DNA of 64,000 nucleotides, taken from assembly GCF_900187135.1 (NCBI RefSeq), contig NZ_LT906443.1, forward strand, positions 1,054,001 through 1,118,000, read 5' to 3'. Position numbers and translations under genes: made by a program. A model generated the notes under the pieces. It did no database searches and was not told the origin of the DNA. It saw nothing but the letters and a program-made list of their open reading frames with translations. Below, piece after piece: positions 9,582 through 18,604 of the stretch; position 1 is the stretch's first letter; every line of letters starts with the position of its first letter. The stretch comes from Corynebacterium ulcerans. Its GTDB lineage: Bacteria > Actinomycetota > Actinomycetes > Mycobacteriales > Mycobacteriaceae.

Positions 9582-10613
9582 TTAACCGAGCTTCAGCTTG
9601 GACAGGAAATCCTTGATGTTAGGCAGGAAGTGTGCAACCAGGCCACCCAATGCTAGAAGTGCAGCACCCACGGCAGCGGCGACACCAACCCACTTACCCC
9701 AGGAAGACTCCTTGGTATCTGTTTCCGCATCATCATCCGCGTCGTCGTTTTTACTATCGTCGCCCTTACCTTCAGCAGCAACGTTTTCCTCATCGGTGAC
9801 GTCAGTAGTAACTTCTTGGCTTTCTACTGCTTCTTCCTTTGGAGCTTCTTCCTGCTGCTTAGCCTTTTCTAGCTCTTTCTTCACTTCTTCCAACTCAGCT
9901 TTTGCAGCTTCAGCTTCTTGCTTAGCAGCTTCAGTTTCTTGCTTGGCTGCGTCAAGCTGCTGCTTAGCAACTTCAGAGTCCTTCGCATGGTTAGCCTGCA
10001 ACGCAGACAGTTCTGCTTTTACATTCTTAAGAGCATCAGCTGCGTCTTTTTCATAACCCATATACTCAACAATGCGCTCTTGCATACGGTCAACACGAGC
10101 AGCTTCATCTGCAGCCTCAGCCTTTGCCTCAGCTAGCTCCTTTTCAAGCTGTTGTGTTTTCTCAGCCTCAACAACGTCCGACTTTCGTGCTGCATCAAGT
10201 TCCGCCTGAAGCCTAGCTGCCTTTTCCTTTACAGCTTGAAACTTTGCCTCTTCCTCGCCAAACTGATCATTAATAGCCTTCAAGAGAAGACGGTTCTCTT
10301 CAGCATTTTTAACTGCTTTGTCATTCAGATCAGCAATCTGCTTCTGCAATTCAGCAATCTTCTGCTTGGATTCAGTCTCATCATCAGAGTACTGATCGTT
10401 AATATCCTTCAAGAGCTTGAGAGTATCTTCAGCATCTTTCTTAGCTTGCTCTTTCAACTTGGCAATTTCAGCTTCTAGTTCTTTAACCTTGACATCGTTG
10501 CTAGTTGCCTGAACTACCGGAGCAACTGCATCAACCGCAATTGCCTGAGGGACGGCAACAACGCTAGCAGCAATAGAAAGACCCGCAATTGCGGAAATGA
10601 AACGACGATTCAT
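9582..10613 (-). CDS. secreted coiled-coil protein with C-terminal membrane anchor
   Basis: 343-aa protein I cannot assign to a named family. It has a Sec signal peptide (MNRR start, hydrophobic core, AIA cleavage near residue 26). A very long charged coiled coil spans about residues 40-255, with two related blocks (LLKDINDQYSDDE and LLLKAINDQFGEEE), and is followed by an acidic Glu/Asp/Lys linker. A single hydrophobic segment (VGVAAAVGAALLALGGLVAHFL) and a short basic amphipathic tail close it. There is no LPxTG motif, so anchoring is by the membrane segment. ATG at 10613 has GGAGAA eight bases upstream. A G9 tract on the coding strand lies about 110 bp upstream at the putative -35 region. 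Probably a surface-exposed stalk or adhesin-like protein. Confidence 0.75.
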   Translation of the reverse strand: MNRRFISAIAGLSIAASVVAVPQAIAVDAVAPVVQATSNDVKVKELEAEIAKLKEQAKKDAEDTLKLLKDINDQYSDDETESKQKIAELQKQIADLNDKAVKNAEENRLLLKAINDQFGEEEAKFQAVKEKAARLQAELDAARKSDVVEAEKTQQLEKELAEAKAEAADEAARVDRMQERIVEYMGYEKDAADALKNVKAELSALQANHAKDSEVAKQQLDAAKQETEAAKQEAEAAKAELEEVKKELEKAKQQEEAPKEEAVESQEVTTDVTDEENVAAEGKGDDSKNDDADDDAETDTKESSWGKWVGVAAAVGAALLALGGLVAHFLPNIKDFLSKLKLG

Positions 10614-11369
10614 AGTCGCAGTTCTCCAAACCTAAAAAATGAGGGACAAAATATCTTTCCCAGACGCTAGCAAAACCGTTATGCAAATATGAACGTCAAT
10701 ATTTTTATACAGAAGAAATTACCCCCCCCCGCAGAATAATCCATCGTATTTCCAATTTTATTCACACCCCCTTAAATCATAAACTTTTAGCAAATAAACA
10801 AAAATAGATAAACGGTACTTTTAGCAAAATAGACACTCTATACATAGAATATAAATCAACAACATTTACGTGAACGTATTTAATTTTATAGTTTATTAAT
10901 ATTCAATCCAACTTAAACAACGGGAGACTAAAAACACATAACCGCAGTACAGGCACACTTTACAGCCCGCATACACTAATACTTATATTCAAAATTTGGC
11001 ATAGTTTTCACCAAATTCACACAAGCAAAACCAGACAGAACAATTCGGTCATTACATTCCGAGAAATAAAACAACAGAACGGAAAGTGCCATCAACCTAC
11101 GAGAAGGGGCAACTGTAGCTTCTTTAAGAAAATAATAAAAGGTGTATTTATATGGGCTGTTCTCTGAACAGTTAGACAGCTTTAGCACGAGACAGCCAAG
11201 ACTCGGAACAAACCGAATCGCTGACCAACTCCATCGTGAATTCCCCTAGAGTCGAAATCATCGACGATGCGCTCCTTCACTCCCCAATGGCTGGTGTCTG
11301 ATTTTCTAGTCCAACCAGTAGGGAGCAAACGCATAGGCTTAATCAAGAGTCACCTTCAGAAAATTAGGC
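10614..11369. other. low-GC intergenic region without convincing genes
   Basis: About 750 bp, very AT-rich over 10740-10980, between the secreted coiled-coil protein and a small membrane protein gene. The only frame of note is a 70-codon minus-strand ORF at 10976-11188 with no ribosome binding site or recognisable motif, which I do not call. On the minus strand 11306-11315 (GTTGGACTAG) resembles the inner part of an IS3-type end. No RNA gene was recognised. Confidence 0.5.
10704..10730 (-). promoter_or_regulatory. putative promoter with homopolymeric G9 tract
   Basis: On the minus strand a run of nine G (10722-10730) is followed after 12 nt by TATAAA (10704-10709), a good -10 hexamer. The G run covers the place where the -35 element would lie. 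Transcription from here would read the coiled-coil surface protein gene with an 80-90 nt leader. A TTGACG at 10694-10699 is an alternative -35 element, but no -10 stands at the right distance from it. Confidence 0.35.
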
Positions 11370-11672
11370 TTAAGAAGCAGGATGATCTGGCCCCCAAAGA
11401 TTTCTCCGTACCCGTAACTCCCGCATATTTCTCTTAAGCCAGAAAAAGGTACTAATACACGAAACTAACGCTGCTGCGATCCAAGGCGGGAGATCTTGAA
11501 AATTCACGATGTGTCCACGACCAAGAGAAAAGAAAAAAGTCATAATTACTGTCGAGACGATGAAGAAAATGGCGCTGCCGCCAATCACCCTAATCACATA
11601 CGTTTTCTGCGACATTACGACCAACTCTGATGAATACTTTTCTCGACGTGACATCACTTTTGAAAGGTTCAT
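11370..11672 (-). CDS. small two-helix membrane protein, unknown
   Basis: 100-aa protein with two hydrophobic segments (VIGGSAIFFIVSTVIMTFFF near residues 29-48 and PWIAAALVSCISTFFWL near 63-79), separated by a short loop and followed by a basic tail. I do not recognise a family. ATG 11672 has GGAGG but 12 nt away; an internal ATG at 11615 just before the first helix is the alternative start and has no clear ribosome binding site. It stands alone in a low-GC patch between two possible remnants of IS3-type ends, which suggests an accessory origin. It could be a non-functional remnant. Confidence 0.45.
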   Translation of the reverse strand: MNLSKVMSRREKYSSELVVMSQKTYVIRVIGGSAIFFIVSTVIMTFFFSLGRGHIVNFQDLPPWIAAALVSCISTFFWLKRNMRELRVRRNLWGPDHPAS

Positions 11673-11676
11673 AAGT

Positions 11677-11702
11677 TGACCTGGCCTCCGAAAGTTGGAC
11701 TA
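11677..11702 (+). mobile_element. possible remnant of an IS3-family terminal repeat
   Basis: The sequence TGACCTGGCCTCCGAAAGTT followed by GGACTA has the look of IS3-family left ends (TGACCTG...CCGAAAGTTGGAC). A related string GTTGGACTAG is found inverted at 11306-11315. No transposase frame is attached to either, so if real these are decayed ends. Confidence 0.3.
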
Positions 11703-11828
11703 CTGTAATTCTAGGTGGCTAGGGCTCCAGCATCAGGTAAGAAACAGTCTCACAGATGCCAAACCCGGCGAGCTGAACGATTGAAAAGTTACTTCTATTC
11801 CGCCCACCCCCTTCAAACATAAATAAAA

Positions 11829-11859
11829 CCGAACGGAAGCAATGAAGCCTTCCGTTCGG
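11829..11859 (-). terminator. terminator of the trypsin-like protease gene
   Basis: 11-bp perfect stem (11829-11839 with 11849-11859), followed on the minus strand by GGTTTTATTT, 66 nt past the protease stop codon. Confidence 0.75.
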
Positions 11860-11924
11860 AAATAAAGTCACGCTTAGTTAAAAACCGACGATTCCTCTAC
11901 GGGCCAACATCGGCTAAGCATTAA

Positions 11925-12719
11925 TTAAAATGATCTACGGGGAAAAGCCGATCCCAAGAAGTTGCTCTCATTTCCTATCTGAGGAGAGGGCTGCTCATCT
12001 AAGCCTCCCTCGCTGTCATTCCCCAGGTTCGGATGAAGCTTTTCGTTTGAGGTAGTGGCAATCTTTTGCTTAATCCAGTCAGAGACACGTGTAACCGAGC
12101 CGAAATACCTCAGCGGTCCATGCGCCCCATTGCGCGACAGCACTCCCACCACAGTATTATCCACAAACAACGGTCCACCAGAATCTCCTCGAGCTGGGTA
12201 GGCCTCACCGAGATACTGAACAGACATTGACAAATCGTAGTACGGATCCTGAACGTACTTAGCTACGGCAACGTCTGCTTTCTTAAGACGATCTCCCGTT
12301 CCGAATCCCCAACCAAAAACGCGTCCACGTGTGCCAAAATCCACATCGGTTTCGCCGATTTCAGGATATTTATCAAGATGCATACGCTCCGGAACATAAG
12401 CGAGGGCTACATCCCCGTACGGCGCCCAATAAGCAGCTGTTACCTTGTACTTCTTCGCCTGAGGGTCTTTATCAAAAGGACGGTTGAGCCCGTGGTAAGC
12501 GGTTCGCTCAATGTCTTTCGCTTCGACACAATGTTTTGCCGTAAGCACCCAGTGCGGATCAATTATTGTTCCTGTACATGCATCAATTTGTACTACTGCC
12601 CGCGCTTGATCATCCGGAACACTCACTTCTGTTCCATTAACCATCGCCATAGCAGGGGCCTGCACAAACGCAGTAGAAAGACATGCGCCCACAATGGCCG
12701 CTATAACTTTTTTATTCAC
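11925..12719 (-). CDS. secreted trypsin-like serine protease
   Basis: 264-aa chymotrypsin-fold (S1) protease. With GTG 12719 as start there is a clean signal peptide (VNKKVIAAIV..., cleavage near APAMA at residue 25). The triad is His63 (LTAKHC), Asp103 (YGDVALA) and Ser180 (GDSGGP). Cys48 and Cys64 can form the conserved disulfide next to the histidine. The mature N terminus is close to VNGTEV, so there is little or no propeptide. A 45-residue Ser/Asn-rich tail follows the catalytic domain. The frame is open a further 99 nt upstream, but that part includes cysteines and no signal sequence. A promoter placing the transcription start on the GTG supports the shorter form. Single gene with its own terminator; target unknown, exported and plausibly a virulence or cell-wall processing enzyme. 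Confidence 0.88.
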   Translation of the reverse strand: MNKKVIAAIVGACLSTAFVQAPAMAMVNGTEVSVPDDQARAVVQIDACTGTIIDPHWVLTAKHCVEAKDIERTAYHGLNRPFDKDPQAKKYKVTAAYWAPYGDVALAYVPERMHLDKYPEIGETDVDFGTRGRVFGWGFGTGDRLKKADVAVAKYVQDPYYDLSMSVQYLGEAYPARGDSGGPLFVDNTVVGVLSRNGAHGPLRYFGSVTRVSDWIKQKIATTSNEKLHPNLGNDSEGGLDEQPSPQIGNESNFLGSAFPRRSF

Positions 12720-12726
12720 ACATTCA

Positions 12727-12756
12727 ACTGTATTTAAAGTTATGTAATTATTACAA
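12727..12756 (-). promoter_or_regulatory. leaderless promoter of the protease gene
   Basis: On the minus strand TTGTAA (12751-12756), 18-bp spacer, TACAGT (12727-12732), then 7 nt to the GTG at 12719. The spacing predicts a leaderless transcript. Confidence 0.5.
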
Positions 12757-12784
12757 TTTTCACAGTTATGAAGCTTTTCACACA

Positions 12785-12813
12785 AAAGGCGCACCCAGAC
12801 CGGATGCGCCTTT
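12785..12813 (-). terminator. lysS terminator
   Basis: 9-bp stem (AAAGGCGCA at 12785-12793 with TGCGCCTTT at 12805-12813), followed by a T-rich stretch on the minus strand, 18 nt after the lysS stop. Confidence 0.75.
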
Positions 12814-12830
12814 GACAAAATGAAGTGTGT

Positions 12831-14387
12831 TTAGCGTTCTGGCTTCACCATCGGGAAGAGAACGGTCTCGCGGATACCCAAACCAGTGAGCGCCATCAGG
12901 AGTCGGTCGATACCCATTCCGGTGCCGGACGTCGGAGGCATCCCCTGCTCCATTGCAGCGAGGAAGTCTTCATCCAAAACCATGGCCTCGTCGTCGCCAC
13001 CAGCAGCCAGGCGTGCCTGATCTTCAAAACGCTCACGCTGAATAACCGGATCAACAAGCTCGGAGTAGCCGGTAGCCAACTCGAAGCCGCGAACGTAGAG
13101 GTCCCACTTTTCGGTCACTCCCTCTTTGGAGCGGTGATCACGGGTAAGCGGGGAGGTTTCCACGGGGAAGTCACGCACAAAGATCGGACCGGTTAGCTGG
13201 TCCTCGCACAGGAACTCCCAGATCTCTTCCACAAACTTTCCGTGACCCCAGCCCTTACCAGGTTCTACCCCAATGGCTTTGGCAATCGCCTTTAGCTCAT
13301 CCACGGTGGAGTGGATGGTAACTTCTGGCTGCCCTGGGAACTTGCGCGCAAGCGCCTCGTTAAGGGATGGATACATCTCGATGGAGGGCCACTCCCCACC
13401 AAGGTCATACTCCGTGCCGTCTGCAAGTGTGACGGTGGTGGAACCGAATACATCTTTAGCGATGTACTGGATCATGTCTTGGTGCAGCTTTGCGCCATCG
13501 TCGTACGTTCCATACGCCTGGTAGGTCTCCAGCATGGAGAACTCCGGGCTGTGGGAGGAGTCCACACCCTCGTTACGGAAATTGCGGTTCACTTCAAAGA
13601 CCCGCTCAATTCCGCCTACCACGCAGCGCTTGAGGTAAAGCTCAGGAGCAATGCGCAGGTAAAGGTCAATGTCCAGGGCATTGGAGTGAGTCTCAAATGG
13701 ACGCGCTGCAGCACCGCCGTGCAGGGTCTGGAGCATCGGGGTCTCCACCTCCAGGAAGTCGCGCGATTCCAGGAAGTTGCGCAGGGAACGCATCACCTTA
13801 ATACGAGTCAGCGCGTTGGTACGGGCCTGCTCTCGCATGATCAGATCGGTGTAGCGGTGACGGATACGAGTGTCTTCGCTCATATCAGCAAAAGCGACGG
13901 GCAGTGGCCTCAGCGATTTGGACGCCATCTGCCAGCTCTTGGCCATCACTGACAGCTCGCCGCGCTTAGAAGCGATAACGCGTCCGCGGATGGAGACGAT
14001 GTCGCCTAGGTCTACGTCGCTCTTCCACGCAGCCAGCGCCTCGGCACCGACTTCAGCCAGAGAGAGCATTGCCTGAATGTGCTCGCCATTGCCCTCTTGC
14101 AAAGCCGCAAAGCACAACTTGCCGGTATTACGAACAAAAAGGACACGACCCGCAATAGCAACCTCATCGTGGGTTTCATCGCCGGCGGTGAGGTAGGTGA
14201 CGCCCTCGTCCTCGCCAGTCTCGCCTTCCCCAAGGACCTGGTATTTCTTGCGCAGATCGGTGATTGAGGTGGTCCTATCAACAATCACCGGGTAGGCGTC
14301 CACGCCGGCGTCGATAAGCTTCTGGCGCTTATCGCGACGAATACGTAGCTGTTCTGGCACGTCTGGGGAATTTTTCTGCTCGCTCAC
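12831..14387 (-). CDS. lysS: lysyl-tRNA synthetase, class II
   Basis: Charges tRNA-Lys in the cytosol. The 518-aa protein has an N-terminal OB-fold anticodon-binding domain (about residues 60-170) and the class II catalytic core. Motif 1 is near [20 protein letters not shown], motif 2 contains [18 protein letters not shown], and motif 3 [13 protein letters not shown] is near the C terminus (TVLFPMVKP). I take GTG 14387 ([10 protein letters not shown]) as start because it gives the usual LysS length; the frame is open 69 nt further upstream, into the promoter region shared with the divergent SPFH gene. A single hairpin terminator ends the unit. Confidence 0.96.
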   Translation of the reverse strand: MSEQKNSPDVPEQLRIRRDKRQKLIDAGVDAYPVIVDRTTSITDLRKKYQVLGEGETGEDEGVTYLTAGDETHDEVAIAGRVLFVRNTGKLCFAALQEGNGEHIQAMLSLAEVGAEALAAWKSDVDLGDIVSIRGRVIASKRGELSVMAKSWQMASKSLRPLPVAFADMSEDTRIRHRYTDLIMREQARTNALTRIKVMRSLRNFLESRDFLEVETPMLQTLHGGAAARPFETHSNALDIDLYLRIAPELYLKRCVVGGIERVFEVNRNFRNEGVDSSHSPEFSMLETYQAYGTYDDGAKLHQDMIQYIAKDVFGSTTVTLADGTEYDLGGEWPSIEMYPSLNEALARKFPGQPEVTIHSTVDELKAIAKAIGVEPGKGWGHGKFVEEIWEFLCEDQLTGPIFVRDFPVETSPLTRDHRSKEGVTEKWDLYVRGFELATGYSELVDPVIQRERFEDQARLAAGGDDEAMVLDEDFLAAMEQGMPPTSGTGMGIDRLLMALTGLGIRETVLFPMVKPER

Positions 14388-14438
14388 GGGGTATAAGGGT
14401 AGTCCACGTGCAGTAACCTGACCAACCCTTCCTCCCCT

Positions 14439-14479
14439 TTGACAAAGTGATATCACATTATTTAATCTGATATCACTTT
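14439..14479 (+). promoter_or_regulatory. promoter with twin GATATC operator upstream of the SPFH-RHH operon
   Basis: TTGACA (14439-14444) is followed after 16 bp by TTTAAT (14461-14466). Over this promoter lies a perfect 12-bp inverted repeat, AAAGTGATATCA (14444-14455) and TGATATCACTTT (14468-14479), with 12 bp between the arms. Each arm itself contains the palindrome TGATATCA. One arm fills the spacer, the other covers the start site. The layout fits a repressor binding as a pair of dimers; the ribbon-helix-helix protein encoded 1 kb downstream is the obvious candidate. Confidence 0.6.
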
Positions 14480-14501
14480 TCCCTCACTGAAAGGAAGTGG
14501 C

Positions 14502-15446
14502 ATGACAACAGTCACCGATCGCCCCGTGGGTCATGAAGGCGCCCAAGTTGACGTCACAGAAAAAACCCCATGGATTGGAGGTAGCGGTCTTGCAGGCATC
14601 GCCGCCCTTGCGGTGATCATTGGGCTTCCTGGCGCGGCCGCGCTCGCCGCCTTTGGTGTCTACCTATTGGATAAAAACAGCGGCACCGGCGTACTGCCGC
14701 TTATATGCGGCATCGTGCTCTTCATCCTCTTCTCCATCCTCGCTGGAATGATCAAGGTCATCTCCCCCGGCCACACCCTGGTGGTGCAATTCTTTGGCCG
14801 CTACCTTGGCACAAACCGAACAACCGGCCTCTCCCTTAACCCACCACTGAGCAACTCCGTCAAAGTTTCGGTCCGTGTGCGCAACTTTGAGACCAACGAG
14901 ATCAAGGTCAACGACCTCAACGGCAATCCAGTAAATATTGGCGCAATCATCGTGTGGCAGGTAGCCGATACCGCCAAAGCAACTTTTGCCGTGGAAGACA
15001 TGGACGAGTTCATTCACTCCCAGGCCGAGTCCGCGTTGCGCCACGTAGCCACCACCCACCCCTACGATGGCGGAACTGCAAATCTCCCGTCGCTGTCCGG
15101 CTCCACCGAGCTCGTTTCCAAAGAGCTTGCCGACGAAGTCGCCGCACGGGTCGCCGTCGCCGGATTAGAGATCGTCGAAGCACGGATTTCCAACCTGTCC
15201 TATGCGCCGGAGATCGCCCAAGCCATGTTGCAACGCCAGCAGGCAAACGCAATTGTCGACGCCCGCGAGACCATCGTCGAAGGCGCCGTCTCCATGGTCG
15301 AAAGCGCGCTCGCTCAGCTAGAATCACGCGATATTGTAGAACTCGACCCGGAGCGTCGCGCAGCCATGGTTTCCAACCTGCTCGTAGTCCTCTGTTCTGA
15401 CAACAACGCACAACCCATGATCAATACAGGCAGCTTGTACACCTAA
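14502..15446 (+). CDS. SPFH/band 7 membrane protein
   Basis: 314-aa protein with two N-terminal membrane helices (about residues 26-48 and 58-82), followed by an SPFH (stomatin/prohibitin/flotillin) domain. Family features visible are [19 protein letters not shown] at the start of the domain, [17 protein letters not shown] and [15 protein letters not shown]. It likely forms a membrane-associated oligomeric scaffold; no enzymatic role is expected. ATG at 14502 has AAAGGAAG upstream. Its stop codon directly abuts the ATG of a ribbon-helix-helix gene, a pairing that repeats in actinobacteria. Divergent from lysS, with a palindromic operator in the promoter. Confidence 0.85.
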   Translation: MTTVTDRPVGHEGAQVDVTEKTPWIGGSGLAGIAALAVIIGLPGAAALAAFGVYLLDKNSGTGVLPLICGIVLFILFSILAGMIKVISPGHTLVVQFFGRYLGTNRTTGLSLNPPLSNSVKVSVRVRNFETNEIKVNDLNGNPVNIGAIIVWQVADTAKATFAVEDMDEFIHSQAESALRHVATTHPYDGGTANLPSLSGSTELVSKELADEVAARVAVAGLEIVEARISNLSYAPEIAQAMLQRQQANAIVDARETIVEGAVSMVESALAQLESRDIVELDPERRAAMVSNLLVVLCSDNNAQPMINTGSLYT

Positions 15447-15659
15447 ATGCCCAGAAAAAGCATCCCCCTTCGCATTGACCCGGCGGTGGCCGAGGCTATC
15501 GCCCGCTGGGCTCACGACGAGGCGCGCAGCGTCAACGCTCAGATCGAGGTGATGCTGCGTGACCAGCTCCGCAAAGCAGGGCGATTGCCTAAAAACGTCG
15601 GAGAAATCCCCCGGCCTGGCAGGCCGCAAAAAATTAACCCCGATCTAACCCCAGACTGA
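15447..15659 (+). CDS. Arc-type ribbon-helix-helix DNA-binding protein
   Basis: 70-aa protein. The first 45 residues match the ribbon-helix-helix fold of Arc/MetJ-like regulators: a short beta strand (KSIPLRIDP), helix A ([14 protein letters not shown]) and helix B ([18 protein letters not shown]). A basic, proline-rich tail follows. The start codon touches the stop of the SPFH gene, so the two are translated together. By analogy with other such proteins it probably represses its own operon; a double palindrome overlaps the operon promoter. It could be an antitoxin-like protein, but no toxin gene is next to it. Confidence 0.75.
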   Translation: MPRKSIPLRIDPAVAEAIARWAHDEARSVNAQIEVMLRDQLRKAGRLPKNVGEIPRPGRPQKINPDLTPD

Positions 15660-15803
15660 TCTGTACAGAATCGCGTCACAGCAGCGTAGAGGTCAATTCC
15701 TGGGGTTTTCCCTTTAGTTTTATAGACCAATCTGTCTTTTGGGAATAGACATTCCTGTACTAGCGTTGTGCCAGACGAAACAAACACAACCCAAAGGGGA
15801 ATC

Positions 15804-17093
15804 ATGAAGTGGAATAGCTTTGGAGCTCAGGTGATTTACGGCCTTATCGCCGGAGTTATCCTCGGCCTTATCGCCAACTCAATGCCAGACGGAAACTGGC
15901 TTACCACCGCGCTTACCACCGTGGGCAGCGATTATGTCACGCTCCTCAAGGTCTTAATCCCGCCTCTGGTTATGACAGCCGTTATTACCTCCATTGCCAA
16001 CCTGCGCCAGGTTACTAATGCTGCACGACTGGCTGTAAAAACCCTTATCTGGTTTGCCATTACCGCATTCTTCTCAGTACTTGCGGGCATAGGTGTTGGC
16101 CTGCTCTTTAAGCCCGGCGAGACCTCGGGGCTGCAGGACACCTCGGCAGCGCCGTCGTCTGTTGGCTCGTGGTGGGCGTTCCTTGAAGGAATCGTCCCCA
16201 CCAATCTCGTGGGTCTAGAAGCGCATACCAAGGTCGTCGATGGCGTAGCCTCCACCGGACTCAGCTTCAACGTGCTTCAGCTGCTGGTAGTGGCCATCGC
16301 CCTAGGAATCGCGGCGGTGAAAGTCGGCGAGAAAGCCGAACCTTTTATCAACTTCAACCGCTCACTACTGGAGATCATTCAGAAGGTGCTGTGGTGGATT
16401 ATTAGACTTGCCCCCATCGGCACCGCCGCTCTTATCGGCAAGGCTGTGGCTACCTACGGCTTTGACGCCATGGGTGCCCTGGGCAAGTTTGTTCTTACCG
16501 TCTATGTCGGTCTAGCTATCGTCTTGCTCGTAATCTACCCCGTGACTTTGAAGCTGCATGGCCTTAATGTCACCCAGTTCTACCGCCGCGTCTGGCCTGT
16601 AACGTCCCTGGGCTTTGTCACCCGTTCCTCCATGGGCGTTATGCCCGTCACCGAGCAGACAGCTGAGGCAATCGGCGTTCCCAAGCACTACGCTTCCTTC
16701 GCCGTACCGCTGGGCGCAACCACCAAGATGGACGGCTGCGCTGCGGTCTACCCGGCAGTAGCTGCGATATTTGTGTCTCAGTTCTACGGCGTACCGCTCA
16801 ACTTCACCGATTACGTTTTGATCGTTATCGTTTCCGTCCTCGGATCTGCAGCCACTGCCGGAACCACAGGGGCTACCGTGATGCTCACGCTCACGTTGTC
16901 CACCTTGGGACTCCCCTTGGAAGGCGTTGGCCTGCTACTCGCCATCGAGCCAATCATCGATATGGGCCGTACCGCAGTGAACGTGACGGGCCAGGTAGTT
17001 GTCCCGGCTATCGTCGCAAAGCAAGAAAAGCTTCTCGACGCCGTCCAGTTCAACGCAAAGCGCACCATCGCTGAGGAAAAAGTCTCCGTCTAA
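15804..17093 (+). CDS. dicarboxylate/amino acid:cation symporter (DAACS)
   Basis: 429-aa secondary transporter of the glutamate/C4-dicarboxylate family (DAACS). About eight membrane helices and two re-entrant loops are expected. Family motifs include the serine-rich FVTRSSMGVMPVT and the substrate/cation site AVNVTGQVVVPAIVAKQE near the C terminus. ATG 15804 has AAAGGGGAATC in front, better than the in-frame ATG at 15768. A short inverted repeat GGAAT-AGAC-ATTCC lies upstream at about 15740-15753. It differs clearly from the second DAACS protein in this window (32332-33774), so the two probably serve different substrates. Its stop codon overlaps that of convergent betB. Confidence 0.85.
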   Translation: MKWNSFGAQVIYGLIAGVILGLIANSMPDGNWLTTALTTVGSDYVTLLKVLIPPLVMTAVITSIANLRQVTNAARLAVKTLIWFAITAFFSVLAGIGVGLLFKPGETSGLQDTSAAPSSVGSWWAFLEGIVPTNLVGLEAHTKVVDGVASTGLSFNVLQLLVVAIALGIAAVKVGEKAEPFINFNRSLLEIIQKVLWWIIRLAPIGTAALIGKAVATYGFDAMGALGKFVLTVYVGLAIVLLVIYPVTLKLHGLNVTQFYRRVWPVTSLGFVTRSSMGVMPVTEQTAEAIGVPKHYASFAVPLGATTKMDGCAAVYPAVAAIFVSQFYGVPLNFTDYVLIVIVSVLGSAATAGTTGATVMLTLTLSTLGLPLEGVGLLLAIEPIIDMGRTAVNVTGQVVVPAIVAKQEKLLDAVQFNAKRTIAEEKVSV

Positions 17094-18595
17094 CCGGCAA
17101 ACCAGCCGGTGACACCCGGCGCGATGTTCTGATACACATGCTTGAGCTCTTGGTACTCGGCCAAGCCCGTAGGACCAAGCTCCCGACCATTTCCTGATTG
17201 TTTCATTCCACCCCACTCCGCTTGCGGCAGGTAGGGGTGGAAATCGTTTATCCAGATAGTCCCGTGACGCATCGCACGAGCCATGCGCTCCGCCTTACCA
17301 GCGTCGCGGGTCCACACGGCACCGGCCAAGCCATACGTTGTGTCGTTGGCTATTTCTACGGCTTCCTCTTCCGTCTGGAAGGTCTCCACGGTCACAGTGG
17401 GGCCGAATGCCTCATCGTGCACGCAGTCCATCTGGCGAGTGCAGCCGTCGATAACGGTAGGCAGATAAAACTCCCCTCCCATTTCTTCCGGAAGCCCACC
17501 GGTAAGCACCTGCGCACCCTGTTCCTTGGCACGTTCGACGTACGCGTGCACCTTGTCACGGTGTTCTGCAGAGATAAGCGGGCCAGTCTCTGCATTCTCA
17601 TCCAGCGGCCCACCCAGACGAATCTTTTCTGCGCGCTTGACCAGCTCGGCAACAAATGCGTCGTGAATCGACTCTTCCACAACAAGCCGGGAGCCTGCGG
17701 AGCACACTTGCCCTGAGTGGACGAAGGCCGCGTTGAGAGCGTTATCCACTGCGGCATCAAAATCGGCGTCAGCAAAGATCACATTGGGATTCTTACCGCC
17801 AAGCTCCAACGCCACTCGTTTGACCGTCTCAGCGGCATTACGCGCGATAATTTTTCCGGTCTCAAGCCCGCCGGTAAAAGAAACCATATCCACGTCTGGG
17901 CTCACGGATAAGGGATTTCCGCAGCGCGCACCAGCGCCAGTAATCAGGTTGGCCACGCCCGCAGGAACACCCGCCTGGCTCAAAATAGTCATGAGCATCA
18001 TGGCGGTATGTGGGGTGAGCTCGGCCTGTTTTAACACGAAAGTGTTACCGGCTGCCAGAGCAGGAGCAACCTTCCACGCCACTTGAAGCAGTGGATAGTT
18101 CCACGGGGTAATAAGACCGCATACCCCTATAGGCTCGGCGTCGATACGTGAGCGCACGTTGGGGTCTCCTGGATCAACCACTCGCCCCGCCGAATGCTGC
18201 GCCAGGGTGCCAAAGTACTCAAAGGCGTTTGCAATATCGTCCATGTCTAGCTCGGACTCAACAAGCCGCTTACCGGTGTCCGCGGACTCCGCGCGCGCAA
18301 GCTGGTCCTTGTTCTCCCGGATAGCGTCTGCCACTTTCAGCAGAATTTTTCCGCGCTCTACTGCCGGCGCCCACTCCCCAGCGTCAAAGGCCCGTCGCGC
18401 GGCTTTAATAGCCTTTTCTGTATCTGCCTCGGAGGCCTCAGAGACAGTGCCCACAACGCTGCGGTCGGCTGGATTGGTAATCACACGGGTCTCGCCATCG
18501 AGCGCAGGGACCCACTGTCCGTCGATAAACAGCGTCGCGGGACCATGAGCGCATGCGTCTGTGAGCAAGGGGGACGTGGTTGGATCAAAAAGCAT
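17090..18595 (-). CDS. betB: betaine-aldehyde dehydrogenase
   Basis: 501-aa NAD(P)-dependent aldehyde dehydrogenase. It oxidises betaine aldehyde to the osmoprotectant glycine betaine. Visible are the cofactor-binding FTGGLETGK, the general base Glu in VALELGGKNPNVIF and the nucleophile Cys in SGQVCSAGSRL. The C-terminal GGMKQSGNGRELGPTGL is typical of betaine/aminoaldehyde dehydrogenases. It starts 9 nt after the betT stop, with AAGGAG in the gap, and the choline dehydrogenase gene is divergent. Substrate assignment rests on this context as well as the sequence. Confidence 0.92.
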   Translation of the reverse strand: MLFDPTTSPLLTDACAHGPATLFIDGQWVPALDGETRVITNPADRSVVGTVSEASEADTEKAIKAARRAFDAGEWAPAVERGKILLKVADAIRENKDQLARAESADTGKRLVESELDMDDIANAFEYFGTLAQHSAGRVVDPGDPNVRSRIDAEPIGVCGLITPWNYPLLQVAWKVAPALAAGNTFVLKQAELTPHTAMMLMTILSQAGVPAGVANLITGAGARCGNPLSVSPDVDMVSFTGGLETGKIIARNAAETVKRVALELGGKNPNVIFADADFDAAVDNALNAAFVHSGQVCSAGSRLVVEESIHDAFVAELVKRAEKIRLGGPLDENAETGPLISAEHRDKVHAYVERAKEQGAQVLTGGLPEEMGGEFYLPTVIDGCTRQMDCVHDEAFGPTVTVETFQTEEEAVEIANDTTYGLAGAVWTRDAGKAERMARAMRHGTIWINDFHPYLPQAEWGGMKQSGNGRELGPTGLAEYQELKHVYQNIAPGVTGWFAG

Positions 18596-18604
18596 AAATT
18601 CTCC

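Noticed and set aside
10976..11188. 70-codon minus-strand frame in the low-GC gap
   Set aside because: No ribosome binding site, no recognisable motif and AT-rich composition; open frames of this size arise by chance here.
15647..15707. AACCCCAG/CTGGGGTT as terminator of the SPFH-RHH operon
   Set aside because: The arms are only 8 bp and separated by 45 nt; too weak to call.
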